Assembly: GCA_964458705.1 (NCBI GenBank)
Contig: CAYWKD010000012.1
Location: 18,335 to 82,334 of the forward strand
Source: JAAUTG01 sp964458705
GTDB taxonomy: Bacteria > Bacteroidota > Bacteroidia > Chitinophagales > Saprospiraceae
DNA length: 64,000 nt
Direction of reading: 5' to 3'
Of the stretch, positions 42,597 to 52,015 are shown piece after piece. Position numbers and translations under genes: made by a program. How positions within the stretch are numbered: position 1 is the first letter of the stretch; every line of letters begins with the position of its first letter. The notes beneath the pieces are model-generated. The model did no database searches. It was not told the origin of the DNA and worked only from the letters and a program-made list of their open reading frames with translations.

Positions 42597-43532
42597 ATGA
42601 TGCGCTATAAGGGTACAGAACTAGTTTTAATTATCCTCTCATTTCTAGTGATTTACATTGTTTGGGGGACAACTTTCTTAGGCGTAAAATTAGCGATTGA
42701 TTCCATTCCAGCAATACTCATGGCTGGGTTTCGCTATTTTACAGGAGGTTTTATTTTATACCTCATTTCATTGACAATGCACTTCAATTTACCTTCTCTG
42801 AAGCAGGTAAAAAATGCGGCTATTGGTGGCACACTCTTCATTGGTTGTGGGACAGGTGGCATAGCTTGGTCGCTGCAATATGTGGATACAGGCATCACGG
42901 CAATGATTATCGCAGGGCAACCACTTGTAACTTTATTTATGGTATGGGCAGTGCTAAAGCGACCGCCTATGTTGAGTAGCTATATTGGTATTCTGTTTGG
43001 CTTTTTAGGTATGTTTTTGCTAGTGTTTCAAGATCAAATCACCACCGAAAGCAGCAGCTTAATCGGTGTCTTTATCATTTTTTTAAGTATGCTATGCTGG
43101 GGCTATGGTTCTGTGTTTATTCAAAAATCAGAACTTCCAAAAGGGCAATCTCAAAATACGGCTATTCAAATGCTGGCAGGTGGTGGCGCTTTAATTTTGC
43201 TCAGTTTTATCATGGGCGATCACAAAGATTTTCAATTTAGTGCTGTGAGCACTACCTCGACTTGGGCTTTTGTTTATTTGGTACTTATTGGTTCGATTTT
43301 AGGATTTTCTGCCTTTAATTATTTGCTCAAGCGCATCGCCGCCGAGAAAGTAGCGACTTCCACTTATATCAATCCAATTGTGGCTATGCTACTTGGCTGG
43401 TCTGTCTTGGATGAAGTCATTACACAACAGTCTATTGTAGCTGCGTTAATCATGCTAACAGGCGTTTTCTTCATCAATGTAGATGTTTTGGGCTTGATTA
43501 AGAAAAGAAAAATACGTAGCGCAAGTATTTGA
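42597..43532 (+). CDS. EamA/DMT family transporter
   Basis: A 311-aa inner-membrane protein with about ten TM helices in two EamA repeats. The first includes FLVIYIVWGTTFLGVKLAID and AGFRYFTGGFILY; the second has IIFLSMLCWGYGSVFIQK and ends with VATSTYINPIVAMLLGW, the usual EamA signature. It would export metabolites such as amino acids; the substrate is unknown. Probably co-transcribed with the MBL hydrolase. Confidence 0.85.
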   Translation: MMRYKGTELVLIILSFLVIYIVWGTTFLGVKLAIDSIPAILMAGFRYFTGGFILYLISLTMHFNLPSLKQVKNAAIGGTLFIGCGTGGIAWSLQYVDTGITAMIIAGQPLVTLFMVWAVLKRPPMLSSYIGILFGFLGMFLLVFQDQITTESSSLIGVFIIFLSMLCWGYGSVFIQKSELPKGQSQNTAIQMLAGGGALILLSFIMGDHKDFQFSAVSTTSTWAFVYLVLIGSILGFSAFNYLLKRIAAEKVATSTYINPIVAMLLGWSVLDEVITQQSIVAALIMLTGVFFINVDVLGLIKKRKIRSASI

Positions 43533-43571
43533 TAATCAAACGCTAAATACTTCTACTTGTTGATAAGTACG

Positions 43572-44984
43572 TCATTTCAATTCTAATAAAGCTACGCTTT
43601 CGATATGGTGAGTGTGTGGAAACATATCCACTGCTCGCACTTTCAAAATGTAATATTGCTCAGAAAGTAGATTCAAATCCCTTGCTTGGGTAGCAGGATT
43701 GCAACTAACATAAATAATGCGCGGCGTAGCTAGTTGCAGCAGCATTCTTACAACGTCAGCGTGCATACCTGCCCTCGGTGGATCGGTGATGAGCAAATCA
43801 GGTTTGCCGTGTTTTTCTGCAAATTCGGTAGTTAGTATATTTTTTACATCGCCTGCGTAGAAGATAGTATTGCTGATATTATTAAGTTGAGCATTGACTT
43901 CGGCATCATTAATTGCGGCTTCAATTTCTTCTATCCCAACGACTTGGCTAGCTCGTTGCGCTACATATAATGCAATACTACCGATGCCAGTGTAGAGGTC
44001 ATAAACGTTCTCAGTACCTTTCAAGTTTGCAAATTCCGCAACAGTATCATAAAGTCGTTTACCTTGATGTGTATTCGTTTGAAAAAAGGACTTCGGGCCG
44101 ATTTTGAAGCGAATGAGCCCCATTTTTTCTTCTATATAGCCTTTCCCAAAATAAGTAATCATATCTAAGTCCATCAGATAATCATTCACTTTAGGATTGA
44201 TGCAATAGAGTAAAGTCGTAATTTCAGGAAAATCTTCCAAAAGTTGATCGAGTAATGGCTTGTATTTGCTAGGCTCGTCCGTATGAAATGCAACGATTAG
44301 CATTACTTCACCCAAACTAGATACTCGAATTATCATATTCCTTAGAAAGCCAACATTTTCACGAGCATCATAAAACGTCAATCCTTGCTCAATAGCCACT
44401 GCTCTGATGCGGTTACGAATAAGATTAGAAGGCTCAGGTTGTAGCCAACAATGTTGAATATTCACGACCTTATCAAATGCGCCTGCTCGATGGAAACCCA
44501 ACACATTTTCTAGGTTGGAAATATCTGAATCAATTTGTGCTTTGGTTAGCCATTTTTTATTGGAAAAAGAATATTCGAGTTTGTTGCGATAGTAGGTCCT
44601 TCGTTCGGCAGCCAATATGGGTTCCATATGCTGCACATTTACTTTGCCAATTCGCTGCAACGCATTTTCTACTACTTCTTGCTTGTGGCGAAGTTGTGCA
44701 TCATACGAAAGATGTTGCCATTTACAACCTCCACAAGTACCAAAATGCTCACAGAAGGGCACTGTCCGATCTATGGAATAGCGATGTATTGTTTTGGCTT
44801 TTCCTTGAAAAAAGCCTTTCCTTTTTTTGTACACCTCCACCTCTGCTATGTCTCCCGGAATAGCATCTTCTATAAATACAACCTGTCCGTCTTCCGTTCT
44901 TCCAACACTTTTGCCTTTATCTGCAATACCTGTGATTAGTACATTGGATAGCATTTTGTTTTTGAACTTTTTTCTTCGCCCCAT
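43572..44984 (-). CDS. rlmD: 23S rRNA (uracil-5-)-methyltransferase, RlmD-type
   Basis: A 470-aa enzyme. The N-terminal TRAM domain is ITGIADKGKSVGR to DIAEVEVYKKRKG. Iron-sulfur cysteines are in CEHFGTCGGCKWQHL. SAM binding is at YDLYTGIGSIALYVAQ, and the catalytic Cys is in IIYVSCNPATQARDL. It methylates U1939-type uridines of 23S rRNA (RlmC/RlmD group; the exact site is not certain). It overlaps no neighbour and lies 13 bp after the class IV aminotransferase, so the two form a likely unit. Confidence 0.88.
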   Translation of the reverse strand: MGRRKKFKNKMLSNVLITGIADKGKSVGRTEDGQVVFIEDAIPGDIAEVEVYKKRKGFFQGKAKTIHRYSIDRTVPFCEHFGTCGGCKWQHLSYDAQLRHKQEVVENALQRIGKVNVQHMEPILAAERRTYYRNKLEYSFSNKKWLTKAQIDSDISNLENVLGFHRAGAFDKVVNIQHCWLQPEPSNLIRNRIRAVAIEQGLTFYDARENVGFLRNMIIRVSSLGEVMLIVAFHTDEPSKYKPLLDQLLEDFPEITTLLYCINPKVNDYLMDLDMITYFGKGYIEEKMGLIRFKIGPKSFFQTNTHQGKRLYDTVAEFANLKGTENVYDLYTGIGSIALYVAQRASQVVGIEEIEAAINDAEVNAQLNNISNTIFYAGDVKNILTTEFAEKHGKPDLLITDPPRAGMHADVVRMLLQLATPRIIYVSCNPATQARDLNLLSEQYYILKVRAVDMFPHTHHIESVALLELK

Positions 44985-44997
44985 GAATTAGGTTTAA

Positions 44998-45852
44998 TTA
45001 TACTGCCACAACTTGATTGTCTAGCACATACTGCTGCAAAGCTTCGCTGTAAAGACGATCCATTGTTTGGGTTACTTTCCCTACTTTGCCATTACCAATT
45101 ACTTTGTCATCTATCTGCACCACCCCCAATGCCCCTTTGGCTGAACTTGTTAGGAATGCTTCTTTAGCTTGAAGCACTTCTTCAAATGTAATATCTCTAA
45201 TCTCTAAGTTGTAACGACTACGCGCTAACCTAATCATCTGTTTTCTAGTGATGCCTTTTAGAATATTTTTTTCATTCGTAACAATGGTATCATCCTGCTG
45301 CACGATGAAGAAATTAGCCCTCGATGACTCTGAAATGAAACCATCTTTATAATAGAGATAGTCTTTTGCACCGATCGCTCTCAATTGATTTTGAGCAATC
45401 AAACTCATTGCATAATTAGTCGTTTTCACATGGGGCAATTCCCGTTGATAGTCTAAAGACATCAGTTTTAATCCATCTCTAATTTCAACATCAGCATGTC
45501 GATACTGTTCCATCATTAGTATATATAGATTGGGCTCAGACGGAGTATAGCCATCGGGAGAAAAACCTCCAGTTAAAATTAGTTTTATAGCACATTTTTC
45601 TACTTTATTGGCTTCGATAAGTGCTTGGATTTGGGCTTTTAAGGCCCTTCTACTTAGCGGCAATTCCAAGTGCATATAAGCTGCAGACTTCTCCCAGCGA
45701 TTCATATAATCTTCAAAAAACACTGGTACTTTTTGTTCTACTTTGAAATAGTCAAAAATACCATATCCTCTTTGTAATCCTAAATCTGAAACATGAACTA
45801 CTGCACTTTCTTTTGGCGTAATTTGTCCGTTGATGTTATAATACTTAATCAT
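44998..45852 (-). CDS. class IV aminotransferase (branched-chain/D-amino-acid type)
   Basis: A 284-aa PLP enzyme from MIKYYNINGQ; 15 in-frame residues upstream do not fit the family. Landmarks are VSDLGLQRGYGIFDYFK near the start, the Schiff-base lysine in PHVKTTNYAMSL, ISESSRANFFIV, and the phosphate-binding ILKGITRKQMIRLAR. It may act as a branched-chain or D-alanine aminotransferase or aminodeoxychorismate lyase; motifs alone do not decide. It lies directly upstream of rlmD. Confidence 0.85.
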   Translation of the reverse strand: MIKYYNINGQITPKESAVVHVSDLGLQRGYGIFDYFKVEQKVPVFFEDYMNRWEKSAAYMHLELPLSRRALKAQIQALIEANKVEKCAIKLILTGGFSPDGYTPSEPNLYILMMEQYRHADVEIRDGLKLMSLDYQRELPHVKTTNYAMSLIAQNQLRAIGAKDYLYYKDGFISESSRANFFIVQQDDTIVTNEKNILKGITRKQMIRLARSRYNLEIRDITFEEVLQAKEAFLTSSAKGALGVVQIDDKVIGNGKVGKVTQTMDRLYSEALQQYVLDNQVVAV

Positions 45853-46049
45853 TGAACTTTTAATTTTGAGCGACAAAGGTAAAGGGAAAATTTGCAAAAT
45901 ATCGGCTCAATCTAGTGAATGGTAAGTTTTATTGTATGAAACAAGTAAGAAATTTAATAAGATACCTATTGTTCTTTCATTGAAGCATTTATTAACTGCC
46001 AAAGAAAAAGAAAACGCTGAAATGCGTCCACTTCAGTTTCTTTTTCTAT

Positions 46050-46057
46050 TATCTTTG
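46050..46057 (+). promoter_or_regulatory. candidate -7 box upstream of the NlpC/P60-like gene
   Basis: TATCTTTG fits TAnnTTTG, about 139 bp before the ATG at 46196. No clear -33 element. Confidence 0.3.
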
Positions 46058-46195
46058 TGAAGGTAGAAAATGACTTATTTTTTTCATTTTTCTGCTTTAC
46101 AGTCTTTTCTGTAAAGTCCAAGCTATTCGATTTTCTTTGTGCCATTTGACATTACGATTAATTATACTTTTTTGCCCAATAGTAAATCGTTCATA

Positions 46196-47101
46196 ATGAA
46201 TACAACATTTAATTGGATATGGTCAGCAGTTGCCTTAATTCTAGGGTTAGGTATTGGATATTTAATAGGTATTACAAAAAACACTTCTCCCAAAAATCCA
46301 GTGGTTAAAAAAGAAATAGCAAAAGATAGTACGCCATCAACAATTAGCAAACAAGTTGTAAAAGACAGCATAGCCAATTCGCCTGTGGCTCAAGATGATA
46401 ATAAAGAGGAGGTAAAAAGCACTACCCCAGTAGCACCTCTACCAACACCAGAAACATTGCCCGTAAAAAGCTCTAAAGATAGCTTAGGCAAAGTCAAAAT
46501 CTGTCTGAGTGATAATAAAATGAGTGAAATACTAACGTCAGTTTCAGAGCACCTTGAAGCACAAAAACTTGCTTACATCATTAGTGAAGGTCAGGATTGT
46601 TCTGGTATTTTTCATAAAATAAAGGACAGCATTCGGCAACGCTTAATCCTATTGTGTGGTAGTAATGACTATGTTTATCCGATGTACAAAAAGGAAAGAA
46701 GCAGTCGGCAAGTTGCAGATTGGTTTTGGGAAAAAGGAAATTTAATCATTGTGGAAGACCCCATGAAATCTCGCAATTCCATCCGCCCAGGCTGTGTTAT
46801 GTTTTTTGGAAAACCCGGCAAGAAATTCCAAAATATGACCATAGAGCAGTTGACTGATAAGAATAATAACTATACAAGCAACGGCTACATCATGCACGTT
46901 GGCGTTGTAACAGAAGTCAAGACTGATAAAAACAATAATGTTATCGAATATACCATGATGCACGGCAGAAACTCGCGCATTCATGCCTCTCGCACTAACT
47001 ATCACACAGAGTTTCAAAGTAAAAATAGGAAAGACTTACCTAAATTTGGCAACTGGAGTCAGCAATGGGTCGCCATGGCATATATTATCACACCAAGTTA
47101 A
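46196..47101 (+). CDS. membrane-anchored NlpC/P60-like cysteine hydrolase
   Basis: A 301-aa protein from MNTTFNWIWS. One N-terminal TM helix (SAVALILGLGIGYLIGI) is followed by a Lys/Ser/Pro-rich linker of about 75 residues and a C-terminal domain with the order Cys-His-His typical of NlpC/P60: GQDCSGIFHK, YIMHVGVVTEV and YTMMHGRNSRIH. Such enzymes cut peptidoglycan stem peptides. The similarity is by motif order only. The open frame begins 19 codons earlier, but that part lacks signal features. Confidence 0.55.
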   Translation: MNTTFNWIWSAVALILGLGIGYLIGITKNTSPKNPVVKKEIAKDSTPSTISKQVVKDSIANSPVAQDDNKEEVKSTTPVAPLPTPETLPVKSSKDSLGKVKICLSDNKMSEILTSVSEHLEAQKLAYIISEGQDCSGIFHKIKDSIRQRLILLCGSNDYVYPMYKKERSSRQVADWFWEKGNLIIVEDPMKSRNSIRPGCVMFFGKPGKKFQNMTIEQLTDKNNNYTSNGYIMHVGVVTEVKTDKNNNVIEYTMMHGRNSRIHASRTNYHTEFQSKNRKDLPKFGNWSQQWVAMAYIITPS

Positions 47102-47234
47102 TGCAGGAATCGTCATTTTGATAAAAATATGGCAAAGCACTACAACACATGAACATTTATTCATGTATATTTACAAGTAGATTGATTTTCAGTTGCTCAT
47201 CTTATAAATAGTGACATTAGCCAAAAATAGAAAT

Positions 47235-47621
47235 ATGAATTTATTCGGTAAAGGTTCAAAAACATATAGTGTTTTAAGATTCAAATGTCCTAAATGTCAA
47301 GAAGGAGATTTATTTTATACCCACAGCTTTGCACTTAAAAAGCCATTCGATATGCCAGATGAATGTCCCAACTGCGGCTTCAAGTATATGCCTGAACCGG
47401 GATTTTACTACGGTTCGATGTTTCTGTCTTATATCATCTCGGGCTTTTTCTGCTTGGGCTTTGTATTTTTTTTCCATTGGGTCTTAGGCTGGAGTATCCC
47501 TGCTTCTTTTGGTTTATTGATTGCGGTTTTTATTATTTTCTTTGTTTGGTTCTTTAGGTTTTCAAGAGCATTGTGGCTCAATGTCATTTTCAAATATGAT
47601 CCAAGTCGAGTAAGAAGCTAA
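47235..47621 (+). CDS. DUF983 family membrane protein
   Basis: A 128-aa protein from MNLFGKGSKT; an in-frame GTG 24 bp earlier is less likely. The N-terminal zinc-ribbon-like Cys pairs are FKCPKCQEGDLF and DECPNCGFKYMPEPGFYYG, followed by two TM helices. DUF983 proteins are widespread small Bacteroidota membrane proteins of unknown role. Its stop overlaps the convergent methyltransferase by 4 nt. Confidence 0.75.
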   Translation: MNLFGKGSKTYSVLRFKCPKCQEGDLFYTHSFALKKPFDMPDECPNCGFKYMPEPGFYYGSMFLSYIISGFFCLGFVFFFHWVLGWSIPASFGLLIAVFIIFFVWFFRFSRALWLNVIFKYDPSRVRS

Positions 47622-48772
47622 AGCAATTGCTCTAAATAATGATATTGAATACCGAACTGTTCTTTAATCATTGCAACTTGAACTGCTGCTGATTCATTAA
47701 TAACATCCGTCTTTGTTCCCACAATCATCAAATTCTTGCCAGTATGTTCGTTGGAAATAAACTCAAATACTTTAGACTGATAGCCACATTGCTCCATAAT
47801 TAAGGCTCGAATACCATCGGTAATCATCTCTGCTTGCCGCTCTTCCAATATACCATGTTTGAGTATTGGTGTCAGGATGTTTTGACTAGCTATTTGTTTG
47901 CGAATTTGTTTATGGCAACACGGCGCACAGACAATCAAACTAGCCTTTGATTGAATTCCTTTGGCAATGGCAATATCAGTAGCAATATCGCAGGCATGAA
48001 GCGCAATGAGTATATCTATGGATGCAGCAGGATAATCCCTAATATCTTGTGCAACAAATGAAAGTTGTTCAAAACCCACTATTTCTGCCACTTTATTGCA
48101 AAAGTCAACTAGATGCTGCCGCAACTCAATACCTACTATTTCAATAGGACGCTGTTGCTCATGAACCAAATAGTCGTACAAAGCAAATGTGAGATAACCC
48201 TTCCCACTGCCCATATCTACAATTTTTAAGGGTTGATCTGTTTTTATCTCCTGCAGCAGATCATCCATGATTTCAATATACTTATCAATTTGTTTGTATT
48301 TAGATTGAGCGCTTTTGAGCACTTTTCCTTCTTTACTAGTGATCCCTAAATGCTTCAAGTATGGACGGTCAGATGTGACATGACGACGCTTTTCTCTATC
48401 GTGTTGTCGAGGTGGTATTTTTTTTAAGGTAGCTGTTTTTTTCTGCCAGCGCACTTTACCTTTCTTAGAAGTTTCTAGATTAATATCAAATTGTGTAGTA
48501 AATAAATTAGCATGAAGAAAAGTAGTGCTAAGTTGATCTTCAATAAGTTCTAGGCTTGCTTTGATGGAGGCATTTTGCACTTCATCCTTTGTGTCATAAT
48601 GAAAAGTGAAAGAGAAATGTGGCTCATTTTTTAGCGTAATATAGCGGATGTAAATGTTTTTTAACTCTCCTTTTTGGCGTGGCTTACTGAGTGTGAGTTT
48701 TACAAATGAGTTTTCTTTTACACTTACTTCGATCTCATGCAAAAGGTTTTTTACTGCCTGAATATAGTCCAT
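47618..48772 (-). CDS. SAM-dependent methyltransferase (Methyltransf_32 / GSTCD-like)
   Basis: A 384-aa protein. The N-terminal 150 residues are basic and probably RNA-binding (KKIPPRQHDREKRRHV). The methyltransferase core has motif I IVDMGSGKGYLTFALYDYL, then IVGIELRQHLVDFCN, LIALHACDIATDIAIAKG and the characteristic VCAPCCHKQIRKQ. A role in RNA methylation is likely but unproven. It follows the HIT gene after a 3-bp spacer. Confidence 0.75.
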   Translation of the reverse strand: MDYIQAVKNLLHEIEVSVKENSFVKLTLSKPRQKGELKNIYIRYITLKNEPHFSFTFHYDTKDEVQNASIKASLELIEDQLSTTFLHANLFTTQFDINLETSKKGKVRWQKKTATLKKIPPRQHDREKRRHVTSDRPYLKHLGITSKEGKVLKSAQSKYKQIDKYIEIMDDLLQEIKTDQPLKIVDMGSGKGYLTFALYDYLVHEQQRPIEIVGIELRQHLVDFCNKVAEIVGFEQLSFVAQDIRDYPAASIDILIALHACDIATDIAIAKGIQSKASLIVCAPCCHKQIRKQIASQNILTPILKHGILEERQAEMITDGIRALIMEQCGYQSKVFEFISNEHTGKNLMIVGTKTDVINESAAVQVAMIKEQFGIQYHYLEQLL

Positions 48773-48775
48773 TTG

Positions 48776-49174
48776 TCAATCTTCAAGATGCTTGCGAATA
48801 TCGGCTGCTATAGCTGAAAGTTCTTCTGATGAAAGTTGTAACTTTGGTCGCTCAAAATTAATGTCTCTTACATCATTTATTGGCACTAGGTGCAGATGAG
48901 CGTGTGGCACTTCTAACCCAATAACAGCAACGCCGATACGTTCGCACGGAATAGCTGCCTCAACCGCCCTCGATACCTTTTTACTAAAAGTCATTAATCC
49001 CGACAGCACTTCATCTTCCAAATCAAAAATATAATCCACTTCTTTTTTAGGGATGACAAGCGTATGTCCTTTAGTCAAAGGAAAAATATCCAAGAAAGCA
49101 AGGTAGTCCTCTGTCTCTGCAATCTTATGCGAAGGAATATCACCATTAATGATTTTAGTAAAAATGCTTGCCAT
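48776..49174 (-). CDS. HIT family protein
   Basis: A 132-aa protein from MASIFTKIING. The reading frame is open to 49216, but that part overlaps a terminator hairpin, so this start is preferred. Histidine triad PHAHLHLVP with the supporting SHKIAETEDYLAFLDIFPLT N-terminus. HIT proteins hydrolyse dinucleotide or nucleotide-phosphoramidate bonds. It lies downstream of greA beyond the terminator, and 3 bp before the methyltransferase. Confidence 0.9.
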   Translation of the reverse strand: MASIFTKIINGDIPSHKIAETEDYLAFLDIFPLTKGHTLVIPKKEVDYIFDLEDEVLSGLMTFSKKVSRAVEAAIPCERIGVAVIGLEVPHAHLHLVPINDVRDINFERPKLQLSSEELSAIAADIRKHLED

Positions 49175-49194
49175 AATGCTAAGATATGATTTGA

Positions 49195-49232
49195 AAAAGC
49201 CCCTTGAAACGCTCAAAGTTTCAGGGGCTTTT
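49195..49232. terminator. bidirectional intrinsic terminator after greA
   Basis: AAAAGCCCCTTGAAAC pairs with GTTTCAGGGGCTTTT (one bulged base, 7-nt loop), with A- and T-tracts on both sides. It ends greA 5 bp after its stop and lies before the HIT gene start. Confidence 0.8.
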
Positions 49233-49236
49233 CTTT

Positions 49237-49710
49237 TTAAATAAAAATATCCAAAATTTCAAAAGAGATTTTACCCACAGGCAAATCTACATCTGCTACC
49301 TCACCTACTTTTTTTCCTAGCAATCCCTTGCCCACAGGTGAAGAAACAGAAATCTTTTTTTCCTTCAGATTAGATTCTGATTCTGATACCAGATGATAAG
49401 TGAGTGACTTCTTTGTTTTCAAATTTTTGATTTTCACTTTCGTCATAACGCGCACCTCAGAAGTATCAATCGTAGAAGGATCGAGCACTCGCGCACTTGC
49501 TAGTGTTTTTTCCATATTGTTGATTTTCAACTCTAGCAACCCTTGCGCTTCTTTAGCAGCATCATATTCTGCATTCTCAGAAAGATCTCCTTTTTCTCTT
49601 GCCTCAGCGATAGCCTTTGCTGCTTCTTGACGTCCTGTTGATTTTAACTCATCTAGCTCTGCTTCCAGCCTGTCATACGCTTCTTGCGACATATAGCTAA
49701 CTCCTGCCAT
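49237..49710 (-). CDS. greA: transcription elongation factor GreA
   Basis: A 157-aa protein of typical length. The N-terminal coiled-coil hairpin (YDRLEAELDELKSTGR to KEAQGLLELKINNMEKTL) carries the acidic tip EKGDLSENAEYDAAKE used to stimulate RNA cleavage in backtracked polymerase. The C-terminal FKBP-like domain has SSPVGKGLLGKKVGEV. It ends at a clear terminator. Confidence 0.93.
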   Translation of the reverse strand: MAGVSYMSQEAYDRLEAELDELKSTGRQEAAKAIAEAREKGDLSENAEYDAAKEAQGLLELKINNMEKTLASARVLDPSTIDTSEVRVMTKVKIKNLKTKKSLTYHLVSESESNLKEKKISVSSPVGKGLLGKKVGEVADVDLPVGKISFEILDIFI

Positions 49711-50223
49711 GATACTATAATTTAATTTTAATTGGAACTTAATTTTAAAGACGCTAAACCTAGCAGCCTTCTAAAAACAACTCTTTTATTGATTAATAAA
49801 TTGAAATCACGCCTCTTTTACTAAGATTTTAAGCAATTTCATAATTCTAAAATAAAGACAAAAAATTTTTATCAGAAATAATTAATTTTTCTGAAAAACG
49901 GTTTGCCGAACTTTTAATGGTATTTGATTCTAAATCAGCAATAAAATACTGAGCAACTTAAATTTGTTTAATCCATTATGCTGCGAGCAATATTTGAGCC
50001 TATTTACCAAGTTCAAAAGCTAATACAACTGAGCAAATAGTAATTTTAATTTGCCTTCTCTATCCTATAAATACAGGAACGCTTCCATCGCTCAGTACAT
50101 GATGGAAACGTTCCTCACCAAATAAAATCCATATTAAAGATAATAATGTCATGGGAACAAGTAAAGTTTAAAACTCCGCAAAATTTCATACTCGAAATTA
50201 GATTGATAATGCCAAACTGAGTC
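49711..50223. other. 513-bp stretch without a gene; one strong inverted repeat
   Basis: An AT-rich spacer holding the greA promoter side and the end of the OmpA-family gene. At 50075-50115 AGGAACGCTTCCATC pairs with GATGGAAACGTTCCT (one mismatch, 11-nt loop) without a T-tract. It may be an RNA processing hairpin or a small RNA. No ORF of interest. Confidence 0.6.
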
Positions 50224-51834
50224 TTATTCTTCTTGCATACTTATTTCTACCCTTCTATTTTTAGCACGATTGGCAGCGGTAGTGTTGTCAATCAATGGAA
50301 CTTCCTCTCCTTTAAATTCAATTATGGTCTGTATTTGATCTAGTTTATCCCGGAAATAGGCGGCTACTGAGTTGGCTCGACGCTCAGAAAGCTGCATATT
50401 GTACTGGTTGGTGCCCTTGCTATCCGTATGCCCAGTCAACTTGATAGTAATTGCTACTGTGTCAACTATGTCAATTAGGCTATCCAATTTTGCCTGCGCA
50501 GCATTTGTCAAACTGAACTGATCGAAATCAAAGTAAATTGTTTCTTCGATTAAAACGAATGAGTCAGCAACTTCGACTTTCTCAGTCGGAGTAGGTTGAG
50601 CAAAACTCATCGGTTTACACTCTGGCTTAATCTCAAAAGTCAATAAGTTAGCTGTATTTTCTATTACCTCAAAAGGTTGTTTGATCACAGATTGATCGCT
50701 AAACAACTTGAATCGCTGAACATAGCTACCATTTTTTTTTAGAAAGGCTAAGGAGTATTCTCCTGTTACTGAATTGCTCCTTGCTCTAGCTATAATTTTT
50801 TGTGTTTGCAGATCATATAATTCAATACTAGACTGAACAGTATTACTATTACAGTCTTTAACTATGCCGTTAATAACGATGGTTGGCATCGGTTTGATTG
50901 CTTGAGCTCGTCCATTCAGATCAGCATAATAAATATCATCTTCTCTCACAAAGTAAGCATCATTACCTAATGCTCCAATGATGAAGCCATAATCGTCTTT
51001 ATCCGTATTAAAGGGCGGCCCGATATTAATCACTTTACCACAGCGATTAAGGTTAAGCAGGGTTGTTTTAAAAATATCTAAACCGCCCAGGCCGCCGTGC
51101 CCATCTGAGCCGAAGTAAATCGTTTTGCCATCTCCTGCTATGAAAACAGAGCGTTCATCTTTGTCCGTACTCACCGTCAGTCTTTTAGGGTATGACCAGT
51201 AGCCACGCTCATTTTTTCTACTGATGTATAAATCTAAATTTCCATCATAGTCTTTACCTGCTGCTACAATGAACACACTGCCATCGGGCGAGATGGACAT
51301 CCCATCTGTTGCGTAACGACCATAATAGTTCATACTATCTCTAAAAAATTGATAAATTCCACCATGCAATCCTATGGGATTTTGCCAGCGGTTGCCATAG
51401 CGTTCTGCCCGATAGTAGGGACCGCCATCTCTAAGCCAGCCATCGTGCCAACTCTGGAAATAAACCGTCTGTCCATCAGGCGAAATATTGGGTTCGTCCT
51501 CGCCATTAGGCGTGTTAATTGATCGAGGTAAGTAATGAGGTGACTGCCAGCTATTATTTTTCTTTTCACTATACCATATATCACCATCATACTCTGATTT
51601 ACCTCGAAAACTTATATCATCCTTAATCGACCAAGGCGCAGCACCTCGACCAGACATAAAATACAGATAGCGACCATTGGGCGTAACCGAAACGTTAACA
51701 TCTCGAAACTCAGAGTTTATTTGCTCCAATTGTTCGATCACAATGTCTTTATTAATGGATGAACTATCTCTATAAATTTGAGCAAAAGATTGACTAGTAA
51801 AGCAGAAAGTGCTAATAAAAAGGAGGATTCGCAT
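50224..51834 (-). CDS. PD40 beta-propeller / OmpA-family outer-membrane protein (PorE-like)
   Basis: A 536-aa protein. The signal peptide ends QSFAQ. A PD40/WD40-like propeller is at about 45-310 (VSVTPNGRYLYFMSGRG, NISPDGQTVYFQSW, FIAGDGKTIYFGSDG). A carboxypeptidase-regulatory-like beta domain is at about 320-400 (VINGIVKDCNSN, TGEYSLAFLKKNG), and a C-terminal OmpA peptidoglycan-binding domain has YFDFDQFSLTNAAQAKLDSL and LTGHTDSKGTNQYNMQLSER. The order is that of PorE of the type IX secretion system, but the N-terminal TPR is missing. Confidence 0.8.
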   Translation of the reverse strand: MRILLFISTFCFTSQSFAQIYRDSSSINKDIVIEQLEQINSEFRDVNVSVTPNGRYLYFMSGRGAAPWSIKDDISFRGKSEYDGDIWYSEKKNNSWQSPHYLPRSINTPNGEDEPNISPDGQTVYFQSWHDGWLRDGGPYYRAERYGNRWQNPIGLHGGIYQFFRDSMNYYGRYATDGMSISPDGSVFIVAAGKDYDGNLDLYISRKNERGYWSYPKRLTVSTDKDERSVFIAGDGKTIYFGSDGHGGLGGLDIFKTTLLNLNRCGKVINIGPPFNTDKDDYGFIIGALGNDAYFVREDDIYYADLNGRAQAIKPMPTIVINGIVKDCNSNTVQSSIELYDLQTQKIIARARSNSVTGEYSLAFLKKNGSYVQRFKLFSDQSVIKQPFEVIENTANLLTFEIKPECKPMSFAQPTPTEKVEVADSFVLIEETIYFDFDQFSLTNAAQAKLDSLIDIVDTVAITIKLTGHTDSKGTNQYNMQLSERRANSVAAYFRDKLDQIQTIIEFKGEEVPLIDNTTAANRAKNRRVEISMQEE

Positions 51835-52015
51835 GAAAAATAATTAAGTTGGGGTAGAAACGAATGATGCACTTTAGAAAGTATAAGTCAAACTAGCGTA
51901 TAAATCAAACAGACCAGCCAACTGCGACTGATCTGTTCAATTAGAACTCTTCCAATATCAAGCAGCTTTGCTTGATGTGACAGTAAAAAATTGCGACTTA
52001 GTGATCTGCACTATT

